From the NCBI GenBank assembly GCA_903838125.1, contig CAILXF010000031.1, forward strand, positions 1-64,000: 64,000 nt of DNA. Reading direction: 5' to 3'. The notes below the pieces were generated by a model. It saw only the letters and a list, made by a program, of their open reading frames with translations, ran no database searches and had not been told where the DNA came from. This document shows positions 31,692-42,956 of this stretch, in pieces. The stretch comes from an uncultured Pseudomonadota bacterium. GTDB lineage: Bacteria > Pseudomonadota > Gammaproteobacteria > Burkholderiales > Methylophilaceae. The position numbers and the translations under genes are program-made. Each line of letters opens with the position of its first letter. Position 1 is the first letter of the stretch.

Positions 31692-31717
31692 GTGGGAGAA
31701 AGTGGGTTTTTGTGGGA
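31692..31717 (+). promoter_or_regulatory. MraZ operator (three MraZ boxes)
   Basis: GTGGGA at 31692, GTGGGT at 31702, GTGGGA at 31712; exact 10-bp spacing upstream of mraZ. Confidence 0.92.
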
Positions 31718-31825
31718 AATTTGTTGTTAAGTGGCTTAGTTTTTTTGCTGCTAAAAATTGACCCGAATAACGCTTTATAAAATCCCTGATTTAGACATAT
31801 AGAATTTAGGAAAAATAACGGGCTT

Positions 31826-32272
31826 ATGTTTCGCGGCGCTACCTCATTAAGTTTAGATGCCAAAAGCAGACTTGCTGTGCCTACCAAGCACAGGGAGGCT
31901 TTGCAGCTTGAGTGTGCTGGCAACTTGGTGCTGACTGCGCACCCACATCGTTGCTTGTTATTGTATCCACAGCCTGCATGGGAGCCGATCCAGACTAAGA
32001 TGATGGCGCTATCTTCATTTGATAAACAATCTAGTGCATTACAGCGTTTGCTAGTAGGTTTTGCTGAAGATGTAGTTCTTGATGGTGCTGGGCGCATGTT
32101 GGTGTCCCCGGTACTTCGTGAATTTGCAGGCTTAGATAAGGAAGTGATGCTAGTAGGACAAGGCAGTCACTTTGAATTATGGGATATGGAGGCTTGGCGT
32201 GCGCAGTTGGCGCAGGTTGTCCACGGTGGTGACTTTGAAATGCCGGCTGAACTAGAGGGCTTCTCTCTGTGA
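31826..32272 (+). CDS. mraZ: Division/cell wall cluster transcriptional repressor MraZ
   Basis: MFRGATSLSLDAKSRLAVPTKHRE. Confidence 0.98.
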   Translation: MFRGATSLSLDAKSRLAVPTKHREALQLECAGNLVLTAHPHRCLLLYPQPAWEPIQTKMMALSSFDKQSSALQRLLVGFAEDVVLDGAGRMLVSPVLREFAGLDKEVMLVGQGSHFELWDMEAWRAQLAQVVHGGDFEMPAELEGFSL

Positions 32273-33342
32273 TCAAGGGCGTGAATCGCACGCCCACGCA
32301 AGCTTCAGTGACTTTAAAATCAGCGACTGTCAAACAGGCGCATATCTCAGAAAAACAATTAGCAGAAACGTCCTTAGCCAGCATGTCGTCAACAGCCTCT
32401 CAGTCCAGTTCAGAAAAATTGCATACTACGGTTTTGCTCGAAGAGGCTGTGCACGCGTTAGCAATTAAGCCTAGCGGTGTTTATGTAGACGCGACCTTCG
32501 GTCGCGGTGGACACTCAAGAAAAATATTAGAAAAATTAGATGGCAATGGCCGTCTGATTGCGTTTGATCGCGACCTAAGCGCGCTTGAATCCAGCAAGTC
32601 TATCCAAGACCAACGTTTCTTGATGGTACATAGTCATTTTGCGGCCATGCAAACACGCTTGGCCGAGATGGGTATAAATCAGGTGGATGGCATTTTGCTA
32701 GATCTAGGCATTTCATCACCACAAATTGATGATGCAAGCCGTGGCTTTAGTTTTAGGTACGATGCACCTTTAGATATGCGTATGGATCAAAGCAGCGGCC
32801 AAACCGTTGCAGAATTTTTGAGCCATACAACAGAACAACATTTGGCAGAGGTTATAAAAAATTATGGTGAAGAACGGTTTGCTAAGCAGATTGCAAGGGC
32901 GATTATTACGGAGCGCAATGACGGGCGCCCGATTACCACTACTGGGGAGCTTGCCAAGATCGTGGCAAGTACAGTCACGCGCTTCGAGCCAGGGCAGAAC
33001 CCAGCAACGCGCACATTTCAAGCTTTACGGATTTACGTCAATCAGGAGCTTGAGGAGCTTGCGCTAACCATGCCGCAATGCTTGGCCTTGTTAGCACCGC
33101 AAGGCCGATTAGCCGTGATTAGTTTTCATTCGTTGGAAGATCGTATCGTGAAGCAATTTGTGCGTGATCAAGCTAACCGCGATGATTTTCCACCTAACTT
33201 TCCAGTACGAGCTGCTGATTTGCCTCAGCCTAAATTAAAGGGTGTGGGCAAAACCATCAAGCCTAGCGCTAAGGAAGTAAAGGCCAACCCCCGTTCACGT
33301 AGTGCAGTACTTCGGGTTGCCGAGAGGACTGAGATCGTATGA
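32269..33342 (+). CDS. rsmH: 16S rRNA m4C1402 methyltransferase RsmH; GTG start or ATG 32383
   Basis: HTTVLLEEAV, VDATFGRGGHSRKIL, GILLDLGISSPQID, FHSLEDRIVK. Confidence 0.97.
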   Translation: MIKGVNRTPTQASVTLKSATVKQAHISEKQLAETSLASMSSTASQSSSEKLHTTVLLEEAVHALAIKPSGVYVDATFGRGGHSRKILEKLDGNGRLIAFDRDLSALESSKSIQDQRFLMVHSHFAAMQTRLAEMGINQVDGILLDLGISSPQIDDASRGFSFRYDAPLDMRMDQSSGQTVAEFLSHTTEQHLAEVIKNYGEERFAKQIARAIITERNDGRPITTTGELAKIVASTVTRFEPGQNPATRTFQALRIYVNQELEELALTMPQCLALLAPQGRLAVISFHSLEDRIVKQFVRDQANRDDFPPNFPVRAADLPQPKLKGVGKTIKPSAKEVKANPRSRSAVLRVAERTEIV

Positions 33343-33656
33343 CACGGCTTAATCTTATACTTTTTTGCGCACTGATATTTTCTTCACTAGGGCTAGTGAA
33401 TGCACAACATAAAGCACGTAAGCTTTATATTGAGTTGGAACAAATAAACCAGCAAGCTAAACAGTCCAATCAAGAATATGGGCAATTGCAGTTAGAGCAA
33501 AGCACTTGGGCGATGCATTCGCGAGTAGAAATGATTGCTGCGCAACAATTGCAAATGCAGGTGCCAGATGCTAAGCGTGTGCAAGTGGTTGCAATTAAAG
33601 GTCCAGTTAGCAAGCAAGTCAATGTTGAAAAAAATGCCAATGGAGCAACGCAATAA
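33339..33656 (+). CDS. ftsL: Cell division protein FtsL
   Basis: Small single-TM protein between rsmH and ftsI. Confidence 0.92.
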   Translation: MTRLNLILFCALIFSSLGLVNAQHKARKLYIELEQINQQAKQSNQEYGQLQLEQSTWAMHSRVEMIAAQQLQMQVPDAKRVQVVAIKGPVSKQVNVEKNANGATQ

Positions 33657-35395
33657 TGGCAATGAATATGCCTAATGTGGTCAAGCTGCCAGCATGGCGT
33701 AGACGGCTATTATTGGTGGTTGTATTGTCAGGCTTTGCTGCTTTATTAGGGCGTGGCATTTATTTGCAAAGTTACCATAAGAGTTTCTTACAAGAGAAAG
33801 GTGACGCACGCTATAGCCGCACGCTAGTCCTGTCAGCTCAGCGCGGAAAAATAACTGACCGTAATGGCGAGTTGTTAGCGATTAGTTCGCCAGTAGAGTC
33901 TGTATGGGCTAATCCCTCAGATGTAAAGATTGATGCTCAGCAGACTAAAAAAATTGCAGATTTATTACAGCTGAGTGCTGAGTTTATTAATAAAAAATTA
34001 GCCAATGAAGAGCGTGAGTTTGTGTACTTAAAGCGTCGCATCTCCCCAGAACTGGCGGCGCAAGTAATGAAGCTTGGCGTTTCTGGCATCTATCTACAAC
34101 GTGAATATAAGCGTTACTACCCAGCAGGTGATGTGACAGCGCATTTGGTCGGTTTTAACGGTATAGAGGATAAGGGCCAAGAGGGCTTTGAGTACGCAAT
34201 GGATAAGGCTTTGTCCGGAAAAGCAGGAAGCCGCCGTGTTATTAAGGATAGATCAGGCCATATTATTGAAGATTTGGTTGCAGTAAAAGTGCCGCAAGAT
34301 GGGCATGACGTTGTCTTATCAATTGATCGCAGAATTCAGTATTTGGCGCACCGTGAATTGGTAAAAGCAGTTGAGTTGCATCATGCGCTAGCTGGCGCTG
34401 CCATTGTATTGGATGCGCGCACGGGTGAAGTGTTGGCCATGGTCAATGTGCCTACTTATAACCCAAATAATCCAGTTAACATTCAAGGAAAGTCTCGTAA
34501 TCGTGCCATTGTTGATATTTTTGAGCCAGGTTCAACCATGAAGCCGATGACGGTGTCAGCAGGTCTTGAGTCTGGTCTGTATCGGCCTGATACTAAAATT
34601 CAAACTTCACCAGGTTTTATGAAAATCGGCCCAGCTACTATCCATGACTCACATGCCCATGGTGTGTTGACGGTCGCGGAAGTGATTCAAAAGTCATCTA
34701 ATGTAGGGGCTTCCAAAATTGCCCTGTCGCTAGATCCAAAATACATGTGGAGTATGTTTAATCAAATGGGTTTTGGCGCAAAGACTAATATCGGCTTTCC
34801 TGGCGAGGCCGCTGGCCGTGTGCGCGACTATAAAACATGGCGCCCAATTGAGCAGGCCACTATGTCGTTTGGTAATGGTATTAGTGTGACTTTGCTCCAG
34901 TTGGCGCGCGCTTATACAGCATTTGCCAATGACGGTGAGTTAAAGCCAGTTTCACTATTAAAACTACAAGAAGCCCCAGTGGGTGTGCAGGTATTTAGTG
35001 CTCGTACCGCACAAAGTATGAAAGATATGTTGGAGATGGTGGTGTTGCCAGGAGGTACCGCATTAAAGGCGCAAGTATTGGGTTATCGTATTGCCGGAAA
35101 AACTGGAACTACGCATAAGTTAGGGCCGCATGGCTATGAAAAAAATAAGTACGTAGCCTCTTTCGTGGGTATTGCGCCTGCGTCTAATCCGCGATTAATT
35201 ATGGCGGTCATGATCGACGAGCCTAATATCGCCAATGATCAGTATTACGGCGGGGTAGCGGCAGCTCCAGTATTTAGTTCAGTTATGGCTGATACATTAA
35301 GGTTGCTAGCGATACCGCAAGATGCGCCATACAGAAATGTAGTAATTCCGAGTGGCGCTTCCGATAGCGTAGATGATGTGAAAGAAAGTATATGA
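33656..35395 (+). CDS. ftsI: Peptidoglycan transpeptidase FtsI (PBP3)
   Basis: RGKITDRNGELLA, EPGSTMKPMTV, KSSNVGASKIA, AGKTGTT. Confidence 0.98.
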   Translation: MAMNMPNVVKLPAWRRRLLLVVVLSGFAALLGRGIYLQSYHKSFLQEKGDARYSRTLVLSAQRGKITDRNGELLAISSPVESVWANPSDVKIDAQQTKKIADLLQLSAEFINKKLANEEREFVYLKRRISPELAAQVMKLGVSGIYLQREYKRYYPAGDVTAHLVGFNGIEDKGQEGFEYAMDKALSGKAGSRRVIKDRSGHIIEDLVAVKVPQDGHDVVLSIDRRIQYLAHRELVKAVELHHALAGAAIVLDARTGEVLAMVNVPTYNPNNPVNIQGKSRNRAIVDIFEPGSTMKPMTVSAGLESGLYRPDTKIQTSPGFMKIGPATIHDSHAHGVLTVAEVIQKSSNVGASKIALSLDPKYMWSMFNQMGFGAKTNIGFPGEAAGRVRDYKTWRPIEQATMSFGNGISVTLLQLARAYTAFANDGELKPVSLLKLQEAPVGVQVFSARTAQSMKDMLEMVVLPGGTALKAQVLGYRIAGKTGTTHKLGPHGYEKNKYVASFVGIAPASNPRLIMAVMIDEPNIANDQYYGGVAAAPVFSSVMADTLRLLAIPQDAPYRNVVIPSGASDSVDDVKESI

Positions 35396-36867
35396 GTCTA
35401 CTTTCCAAGCTAGGTCTTATGCAATCATTTACCAGCATCACTGCGGATAGCCGCCAAGTGGTGCCGGGCGCTTTGTTCTTAGCCTACCCAGGTGTGCATG
35501 GTGATGGTCGTGACTATATTGCGCAGGCGATTACAGCTGGCGCTAGCGCTGTACTTTGGGAGCAAGATGGTTTTAGTTGGCCTACCAATTACGATATAGC
35601 TAATGTTGCTATTGCTGATTTAAAGCAACAAGTTGGACAAATAGCGGCTGATTTTTATGGGCGGCCTTCACAGAAATTGACCATAATTGGTATTACCGGC
35701 ACCAATGGCAAGACTTCAGTCAGCCTATGGGTTGCGCAGTGCTTAAGTCTGTTGGGTCAAAAAAGTGCAGTATTGGGTACGATCGGTAATGGCATGGTGA
35801 CGGCATCAAATACATCATTAGCTGTATCCAGTAATACCACCCCAGACGCTATATTATTACAAGCAATGTTGGCCAACTTTGCATCCCAAAATGCAAAAGC
35901 GGCAGTCATGGAAGTATCCTCGCATGGCCTAGATCAAGGGCGAGTTAATGGCGTTGATTTTGATATTGCAGTTCTGACTAACTTAAGTCGGGACCATCTG
36001 GATTATCACCAAACGATGGAAGCTTACGCTGATGCGAAGCAAGCCTTGTTTGCGTGGCCTAGTTTGGCTTGTGCCGTTGTAAATGCAGATGACTCATTTG
36101 GCAAAGAAGTAGCAGCCAAGCTAATGACTCAGCATAAACCGCTACTCACCTATGGCCTAGATGCTGGAGATGTGCGTGGGAGTGATTTGCAACTGCAACA
36201 ACAAGGGATAAGCATGATGGTAACAACCCCACAAGGTGTTGCTCAGGTCAGTGCGCCAGTGCTGGGACGTTTTAATGCCTATAATCTGTTAGCAGTATTG
36301 GCGACATTACTGGCCTTAGATATTAGTCTAGCGGACGCAGTTGCAGTTATTAAAAAAATCAAACCTGTGCTTGGACGTATGCAGCAATTAGGGGGCGCAG
36401 AATTACCATTGGTGGTGATTGATTATGCCCATACACCAGATGCTTTAGAAAAAGTATTAGCCACGCTACGTGAGCAAATGGAACCCAGCAGCAAGCTTAT
36501 CTGTGTATTTGGTTGTGGTGGTGAGCGTGATACAGGTAAGCGCCCACTGATGGGTGCCATTGCTACTGCGTTAGCTGATGAAGTCATCGTCACTGCAGAT
36601 AATCCACGTAACGAAGACTCAGCATCCATCATTCATCAGATTGTGACGGGCTTAAATGGCTTTTATCGGATTGAGCTAGACCGAAATGCAGCTATTCATT
36701 TGGGGGTAGCCACGGCGCATGCCGGGGATATCGTTCTAGTGGCGGGTAAGGGGCATGAGGATTATCAAGAAATCGCAGGTGTAAAGCTTCCATTTAGTGA
36801 TGTTGCAGTCGCGAAAATGGCACTTGCGCAGTACAAACCAGCAAGCGTGGTGGGAGTGCTGCAATGA
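35392..36867 (+). CDS. murE: UDP-MurNAc-tripeptide synthetase MurE
   Basis: TADSRQVVPGALFLA, ITGTNGKTSV, TADNPRNE. Confidence 0.98.
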   Translation: MSLLSKLGLMQSFTSITADSRQVVPGALFLAYPGVHGDGRDYIAQAITAGASAVLWEQDGFSWPTNYDIANVAIADLKQQVGQIAADFYGRPSQKLTIIGITGTNGKTSVSLWVAQCLSLLGQKSAVLGTIGNGMVTASNTSLAVSSNTTPDAILLQAMLANFASQNAKAAVMEVSSHGLDQGRVNGVDFDIAVLTNLSRDHLDYHQTMEAYADAKQALFAWPSLACAVVNADDSFGKEVAAKLMTQHKPLLTYGLDAGDVRGSDLQLQQQGISMMVTTPQGVAQVSAPVLGRFNAYNLLAVLATLLALDISLADAVAVIKKIKPVLGRMQQLGGAELPLVVIDYAHTPDALEKVLATLREQMEPSSKLICVFGCGGERDTGKRPLMGAIATALADEVIVTADNPRNEDSASIIHQIVTGLNGFYRIELDRNAAIHLGVATAHAGDIVLVAGKGHEDYQEIAGVKLPFSDVAVAKMALAQYKPASVVGVLQ

Positions 36868-38234
36868 TGTTATCCATAGCAGCTAACACTACGCAAGCTA
36901 AGTTAATTGGCGCTGACGCCATTTTCAGTACAGTTGGTATAGATAGTCGTCATGTGGTACCTGGGCAATTGTTTGTGGCATTAAAAGGTGAGCATTTTGA
37001 TGGACATGATTTTGCTCAGCAAGCCATTGCAGAGGGCGCAGTAGCCGTACTTGTTAATCATGAAATTCAAGGCGCTACACCAGCGCTAGTGGTGAAAGAT
37101 ACTTATCAAGCGCTAGGCGAACTAGCGGCCTATCAACGTAGCCAAATGAATCTTCCGTTGGTGGCAATTACTGGTAGCAATGGCAAAACCACAGTAAAAG
37201 AAATGCTTGCATCAATATTAAGAGCCTCTTGCCAACATCCAGAACAAGTGCTCGCCACACAGGGTAACCTTAATAATCATATTGGTCTGCCACTGACTTT
37301 ACTTAAACTGCAGCCTCAACATCGTTATGCAGTTGCTGAAATGGGTATGAACCATAGCGGTGAAATCAGTTACCTAAGCCATATTGCTAAACCTAATGTT
37401 GCCGTCATTAACAATGCAGCCAGTGCGCATATTGGTGAATTGGGATCATTGCTAGCGATAGCGAATGCCAAAGCCGAAATATTTGACGGACTTGCCGCTG
37501 ACGGCGTGGCGATAATTAACGTGGATGATGATTTTGCTCCGCTATGGAAAGCTGCTGCTACCAGTCACAAAGTAATTAGTTTTGGGCTGAAAAATAAGGC
37601 CGATGTAAGTGCGTACTATCGCCTAGAAGCTAATGCTAGCCTTCTTGAAATCAAAATACCAGATGTTGAGTTTGAAGTGAATTTGCCAGTGCCCGGTCTG
37701 CACAATGTAAGCAATGCTTTAGCTGCTACTGCAGCTGCCCTAGCGTTAGGGATAACGCAAACGGCAATCGTCCAAGGCTTAGAAAATTACATGGGTGTTC
37801 CAGGTCGTTTGCAACATTTCACAGGCCTTAACGGCGCCCTGGTGATTGATGATAGCTATAACGCCAACCCCGCCTCTATGAAGGCTGCCATCGATGTTTT
37901 GACGGTGCAGATGGGCGAGAAAATATTGGTGTTAGGTGATATGGGTGAAATGGGCGATGGCGCTGACGCGCTGCATGCCGATATTGGCCGCTACGCTAAA
38001 GCCGTTGGCATTAACACCTTACTTACCTTAGGTACGTTAAGCGCACATATAACACAGGCCTTTGGTAGCGGTGCGCGTCATTTTGCATCGGCTGAAGATT
38101 TAAGTGCAGATTTGGTGACGCACATGACAGCAAATACTGCGGTTTTGGTCAAAGGGTCACGCTTTATGAAGATGGAGCGAATTGTTAAAGCCATCACAAT
38201 GACCCATGACAAACAAAATAATGGAGGGCATTAA
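36864..38234 (+). CDS. murF: UDP-MurNAc-tripeptide-D-Ala-D-Ala ligase MurF
   Basis: GIDSRHVVPGQLFVALKGEHFDGHDF, ITGSNGKTTVKEML, DDSYNANPASM. Confidence 0.98.
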   Translation: MMLSIAANTTQAKLIGADAIFSTVGIDSRHVVPGQLFVALKGEHFDGHDFAQQAIAEGAVAVLVNHEIQGATPALVVKDTYQALGELAAYQRSQMNLPLVAITGSNGKTTVKEMLASILRASCQHPEQVLATQGNLNNHIGLPLTLLKLQPQHRYAVAEMGMNHSGEISYLSHIAKPNVAVINNAASAHIGELGSLLAIANAKAEIFDGLAADGVAIINVDDDFAPLWKAAATSHKVISFGLKNKADVSAYYRLEANASLLEIKIPDVEFEVNLPVPGLHNVSNALAATAAALALGITQTAIVQGLENYMGVPGRLQHFTGLNGALVIDDSYNANPASMKAAIDVLTVQMGEKILVLGDMGEMGDGADALHADIGRYAKAVGINTLLTLGTLSAHITQAFGSGARHFASAEDLSADLVTHMTANTAVLVKGSRFMKMERIVKAITMTHDKQNNGGH

Positions 38235-39338
38235 ATGTTACTTGCACTAGCACAATGGCTGGCCCACGATATTCGTGGTTTTCATGTGTTTAATTACATT
38301 ACCTTGCGCGCGGTGCTGGCTACGTTGACAGCGCTGACTATTTCTTTTGTAGTCGGTCCCACTTTAATTCGCAAGCTAACTCACTACAAAGTGGGGCAAT
38401 CGGTACGTGATGATGGGCCACAAACACACTTGATCAAAGCAGGCACCCCCACGATGGGTGGCGCGCTAATCTTGGTCGCCATTGCGATATCTACACTGCT
38501 ATGGGCAGACTTAAGTAATAAGTTCGTTTGGGTAGTGTTATTTACGACTTTAGGATTTGGCATTATTGGTTGGGTGGATGATTGGCGCAAAGTAGTTCAC
38601 CGCAACCCCAAAGGATTGTCTGCAAAAGAGAAGTACTTTTGGCAGTCTGTAGTTGGATTTAGTGTGGCGTTATTTTTGCAACACACCGCATCGACACCAG
38701 CCGAGACCACACTATTGATTCCGTTCTTTAAGAGTTTAGCCATTCCACTTAGTGCGTTTGGGTTTATCGTCCTGACTTATTTAGTGGTGGTCGGTAGTAG
38801 TAATGCGGTCAATCTGACCGATGGTCTAGATGGTTTGGCGATTATGCCAACTGTCATGGTGGCGGGCGCATTGGCATTATTCGCTTATGTCACTGGCCAC
38901 TTTTACTTTTCTAAGTATTTGGGGATACCGTTTGTGCCTGGTGTAGGAGAGTTGGCTGTATTTTGCTCTGCCATGGTAGGGGCCGGATTAGGATTTTTGT
39001 GGTTCAACGCCTATCCAGCTGAAGTATTTATGGGTGACGTCGGCGCATTAGCATTAGGCGCGGCCTTAGGCATTGTCGCAGTCATCGTGCGTCAGGAAAT
39101 CGTGCTGTTCATCATGGGTGGGGTGTTTGTGATTGAAACCTTCTCAGTTGCAGCGCAGGTGATTTATTTTAAATATACCAAGAAACGTTATGGGGTTGGC
39201 CGACGTATATTTTTAATGGCGCCACTACATCACCATTATGAACAAAAAGGCTGGAAAGAAACGCAGGTCGTAGTGCGTTTTTGGATCATTAGCATGATGC
39301 TAGTGTTGGTGGGATTGTCCACTTTGAAATTAAGATAA
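38235..39338 (+). CDS. mraY: Phospho-MurNAc-pentapeptide-transferase MraY
   Basis: [34 protein letters not shown]. Confidence 0.99.
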   Translation: MLLALAQWLAHDIRGFHVFNYITLRAVLATLTALTISFVVGPTLIRKLTHYKVGQSVRDDGPQTHLIKAGTPTMGGALILVAIAISTLLWADLSNKFVWVVLFTTLGFGIIGWVDDWRKVVHRNPKGLSAKEKYFWQSVVGFSVALFLQHTASTPAETTLLIPFFKSLAIPLSAFGFIVLTYLVVVGSSNAVNLTDGLDGLAIMPTVMVAGALALFAYVTGHFYFSKYLGIPFVPGVGELAVFCSAMVGAGLGFLWFNAYPAEVFMGDVGALALGAALGIVAVIVRQEIVLFIMGGVFVIETFSVAAQVIYFKYTKKRYGVGRRIFLMAPLHHHYEQKGWKETQVVVRFWIISMMLVLVGLSTLKLR

Positions 39339-39349
39339 GACAAAAACTG

Positions 39350-40726
39350 ATGCCTATAGCGCTTAAAAATAAACGTGTGCTTGTACTGGGACTGGGTGAA
39401 ACCGGGCTCTCTGCATTACGTTGGCTCAGCACACAAGGTGCAGTAGTATCAGTTGCCGATAGCCGCGAGCATCCACCGTCAATGGCAGAAGTGCAAGTAC
39501 AGTATCCGCAAGTCAGCATTTATAGTGGCGCTTTCCAAGAAAGTACGTTTGCCAACGTTGATTTAATTGTAGTGAGTCCAGGTGTCGCTTTATCAGAACC
39601 ACAAATTCAGGCATCAATACAGCGTGGTATTAGCGTGGTTGGTGATGTGGAGCTGTTTGCGCAATATCGCCCAAGCAGCGCAAAATTAATCGCAATCACT
39701 GGCGCTAACGGAAAAACAACTGTGACCTCATTAGTAGGTGAAATGTGTAAAGCTGCTGGTTTAAAAACTATCGTTGCAGGCAACATAGGATTACCAGTAT
39801 TAGAAGCTTTGGCCTTAGATACCCCTGATGTTTACGTGCTTGAATTGTCTAGCTTTCAATTGGAAACCACTACGAGCTTGCAAATTGATGCAGCCACCAT
39901 GCTTAATTTGTCTGAAGATCACATGGATCGATATGCCAGTCTGCAGGATTACGCTATTGCTAAAGCCCATATTTTTTACCAAGCAAAACTACAAGTGCTA
40001 AACCGTGATGACGCTTGGAGCATGATGATGGCAAGACCAAAATTAGCGCAAGTGACATTCGGTTTATCCGACGATGATGCTGATGCGCAAAGTTTTGGTT
40101 TGCGTCAGGTGTCTGGTGAAACATGGTTAGTTGAGGGCAAAAAAGAGCTTATTAATATGCAGGATCTGAAAATTGCTGGCTTACATAACGCGGCGAATGC
40201 ATTAGCTGCAGTAGCGCTTTGTCGAGGTATAGGCTTAGATTATGTGCCGATAATTCAAACGCTTTATAACTTCAAAGGCTTGCCACACCGGGTTGAGTGG
40301 GTCGCTAATATTAATGAAGTAGATTATTACGATGATTCTAAAGGCACTAATGTTGGCGCTACCTGTGCTGCCATTGCTGGCCTTTATAAAAAGGGCCAAC
40401 CACAAAAAGTGGTGCTGATTGCTGGCGGGGAAGGTAAGGGTCAAGATTTCACACCATTACAAGCCGCGGTGGCAAGTAATGGGCGTGCAGTAGTATTGAT
40501 CGGCCGTGATGCGGGCATCATCGAAGCAGCACTCATTGCTGTTGAGGTGCCTATCTACCGCGCGGCAGATATGGGCGAAGCCGTCACCATCGCGAAGAAA
40601 ATGGCTCGCCCTGGCGACGCGGTGTTGCTATCTCCAGCTTGTGCCAGTTTTGATATGTTTAAAAATTATGAGCATAGAGCTGCGGTGTTTGTGAGTTGTG
40701 TGCATGGTTTGCAGGAGGCTGCATGA
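39350..40726 (+). CDS. murD: UDP-MurNAc-L-Ala-D-Glu ligase MurD
   Basis: [39 protein letters not shown]. Confidence 0.98.
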   Translation: MPIALKNKRVLVLGLGETGLSALRWLSTQGAVVSVADSREHPPSMAEVQVQYPQVSIYSGAFQESTFANVDLIVVSPGVALSEPQIQASIQRGISVVGDVELFAQYRPSSAKLIAITGANGKTTVTSLVGEMCKAAGLKTIVAGNIGLPVLEALALDTPDVYVLELSSFQLETTTSLQIDAATMLNLSEDHMDRYASLQDYAIAKAHIFYQAKLQVLNRDDAWSMMMARPKLAQVTFGLSDDDADAQSFGLRQVSGETWLVEGKKELINMQDLKIAGLHNAANALAAVALCRGIGLDYVPIIQTLYNFKGLPHRVEWVANINEVDYYDDSKGTNVGATCAAIAGLYKKGQPQKVVLIAGGEGKGQDFTPLQAAVASNGRAVVLIGRDAGIIEAALIAVEVPIYRAADMGEAVTIAKKMARPGDAVLLSPACASFDMFKNYEHRAAVFVSCVHGLQEAA

Positions 40727-41886
40727 TTACCAACATACTTAATCGTGAGCGCATCAATTCTTCACCTTATGATCAAGGCCTCCTATGGACGGTACTTATA
40801 TTGTTGGGCATTGGCTTGGTGATGGTGTATTCGGCCTCAATTGCAATTGCAGAAGCAGATAAAGCGGTGGGCCATAACAGTCACTATTACTTAGTGCGTC
40901 AGGCCATATTTATCGTGATCAGTTTGTCAGCAGCGCTAGTGGTGTTCAACATCCCAATCTCTTGGTGGCAAAAAATGGCGCCCTACTTATTCTTATTTGG
41001 CTTAGCGTTATTAGTATTGGTGCTCATTCCAGGTATCGGCCGTGTCGTAGGAGGTAGCCGTCGTTGGTTGTCATTGTTCGTGATCAACTTGCAGCCCTCA
41101 GAACTAATGAAGCTTTTTTCCGCCATGTATGTGGCTGATTACACCGTACGCAAAGCTGCGTTAATGAATAGTTTTACACGGGGCTTCTTGCCAATGTTGG
41201 TGGTGATGCTATTGGTAGGTGGTTTGTTGCTACGTGAACCTGATTTCGGCGCCTTTGCCGTGATTGCAGCGATTTCAATTTCTATACTGTGGCTAGGTGG
41301 CATTAATGGCCGTATCTTTGCTGGGCTACTCGTGTTGTTGGTAGTCGGATTCATTTTCCTGATTTGGAGTTCACCATACCGATTAGAACGCGTGATTGGC
41401 TTTATGGACCCGTGGGCTGATCCATATGGAAAAGGGTATCAGTTGTCGCATGCTCTGATTGCTTTTGGTCGCGGCGAGTGGTTTGGTGTGGGTTTAGGTG
41501 CCAGTGTTGAAAAACTACTATATTTACCAGAGGCACATACCGACTTCTTATTGGCGGTAATCGCTGAAGAGCTTGGATTTATTGGCGTGTTGGCAGTAGT
41601 TGGTTTATTTGTATGGATCGTTCTGCGCTCCTTTGCGATTGCCAAAGAAGCGATAGCCAATGAACGATATTTTGCGGCCCTGTTATCCCAAGGCTTAGGC
41701 GTATGGATAGGCGTGCAAGGCATTATTAATATGGGCGTCAATATGGGTGTGTTGCCGACCAAGGGGTTGACATTACCTTTATTGTCGTTTGGAGGCAGTG
41801 GTATTTTAGCCAACTGCATAGGCATGGCAATATTAATGCGCATCGACTTTGAAAATAGACGTTTACAAAAAGGCATCCCGGCATGA
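40723..41886 (+). CDS. ftsW: Peptidoglycan glycosyltransferase FtsW
   Basis: [48 protein letters not shown]. Confidence 0.98.
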   Translation: MITNILNRERINSSPYDQGLLWTVLILLGIGLVMVYSASIAIAEADKAVGHNSHYYLVRQAIFIVISLSAALVVFNIPISWWQKMAPYLFLFGLALLVLVLIPGIGRVVGGSRRWLSLFVINLQPSELMKLFSAMYVADYTVRKAALMNSFTRGFLPMLVVMLLVGGLLLREPDFGAFAVIAAISISILWLGGINGRIFAGLLVLLVVGFIFLIWSSPYRLERVIGFMDPWADPYGKGYQLSHALIAFGRGEWFGVGLGASVEKLLYLPEAHTDFLLAVIAEELGFIGVLAVVGLFVWIVLRSFAIAKEAIANERYFAALLSQGLGVWIGVQGIINMGVNMGVLPTKGLTLPLLSFGGSGILANCIGMAILMRIDFENRRLQKGIPA

Positions 41887-42956
41887 CCGCGACCACTAAA
41901 ACTTTATTAGTGATGGCCGGTGGAACTGGCGGACATGTCTACCCAGCAATGGCTGTGGCTGATCATTTGCAAGCTAAGGGCTGGAATATTGTTTGGTTAT
42001 GCACCGTAGGTGGTATGGAAAACCGTTTATTAGCCAATAAAAATTACCAAAAAGCAATGATGACCATGCGTGGCGTGCGAGGTAAAGGTTTAATGGGCTG
42101 GTTATTGCTACCAATAAAATTAAGTCTTGCCTTGGCTCAGGCGTACTCGGCTATTGCAAAATTTAAACCAAATCTTGTGCTTGGCATGGGAGGTTTTGCG
42201 GCTTTCCCTGGTGGATTGATGGCCTATATTATGAGAAAGCCTTTGCTGATTCATGAACAAAACTCTGTGGCAGGATTAACAAATAAGACCTTGTCTCATT
42301 TTGCCAGTCGGGTGTTATCGGCGTTTCCAGCTGCATTTGGCACAAAGGCCACGCTGGTAGGTAATCCAGTACGTACAGAGATTACACAAGTGGTTGCACC
42401 AGAAGCCAGAATGCAAACACGAAGTGGACCGCTACGCCTGTTAGTCGTCGGCGGCAGTTTGGGTGCGCAAGCCTTAAACCAGGTACTCCCAACAGCATTA
42501 GCAACCATAGCGATGGCGCAACGTCCGCAAGTTGTGCACCAAGCCGGTGAAAAACATATCAATTCATTAAAAGCGCAATACGAACAAGCTGGCGTAAAAG
42601 CAGAGGCCATGGCCTATATTGAGGATATGGCCGCCATGTATAGCTGGGCTGATGTTGTGATTTGCCGTGCGGGGGCATTGACCATCGCCGAATTGTCAGC
42701 GGCCGGTGTGGCTAGTGTATTGGTGCCGTTCCCATATGCCGTGGATGACCACCAAACAACTAATGCCCGTTATTTAGCAGATGCAGACGCAGCCATATTG
42801 GTCTCGCAATCTACATTTACAGCCGACAAAATTGCAGGATTAATTCAAAACTTAAGCCGTGAGCAATGTTTAAGCATGGCTATTAAAGCGCGCGCTTTAG
42901 GTAAACCTGAAGCGACTGCATCGGTAGCCAATATTTGTATGGAGCTTGCCGCATGA
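41883..42956 (+). CDS. murG: UDP-GlcNAc:lipid I transferase MurG
   Basis: [52 protein letters not shown]. Confidence 0.99.
   Translation: MTATTKTLLVMAGGTGGHVYPAMAVADHLQAKGWNIVWLCTVGGMENRLLANKNYQKAMMTMRGVRGKGLMGWLLLPIKLSLALAQAYSAIAKFKPNLVLGMGGFAAFPGGLMAYIMRKPLLIHEQNSVAGLTNKTLSHFASRVLSAFPAAFGTKATLVGNPVRTEITQVVAPEARMQTRSGPLRLLVVGGSLGAQALNQVLPTALATIAMAQRPQVVHQAGEKHINSLKAQYEQAGVKAEAMAYIEDMAAMYSWADVVICRAGALTIAELSAAGVASVLVPFPYAVDDHQTTNARYLADADAAILVSQSTFTADKIAGLIQNLSREQCLSMAIKARALGKPEATASVANICMELAA

Noticed and set aside
31660-32097. 145-aa minus-strand ORF over the mraZ promoter and start
   Set aside because: Overlaps promoter, MraZ boxes and mraZ; no family resemblance
41439-41876. 145-aa minus-strand ORF opposite ftsW
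   Set aside because: Antisense shadow ORF within a conserved gene
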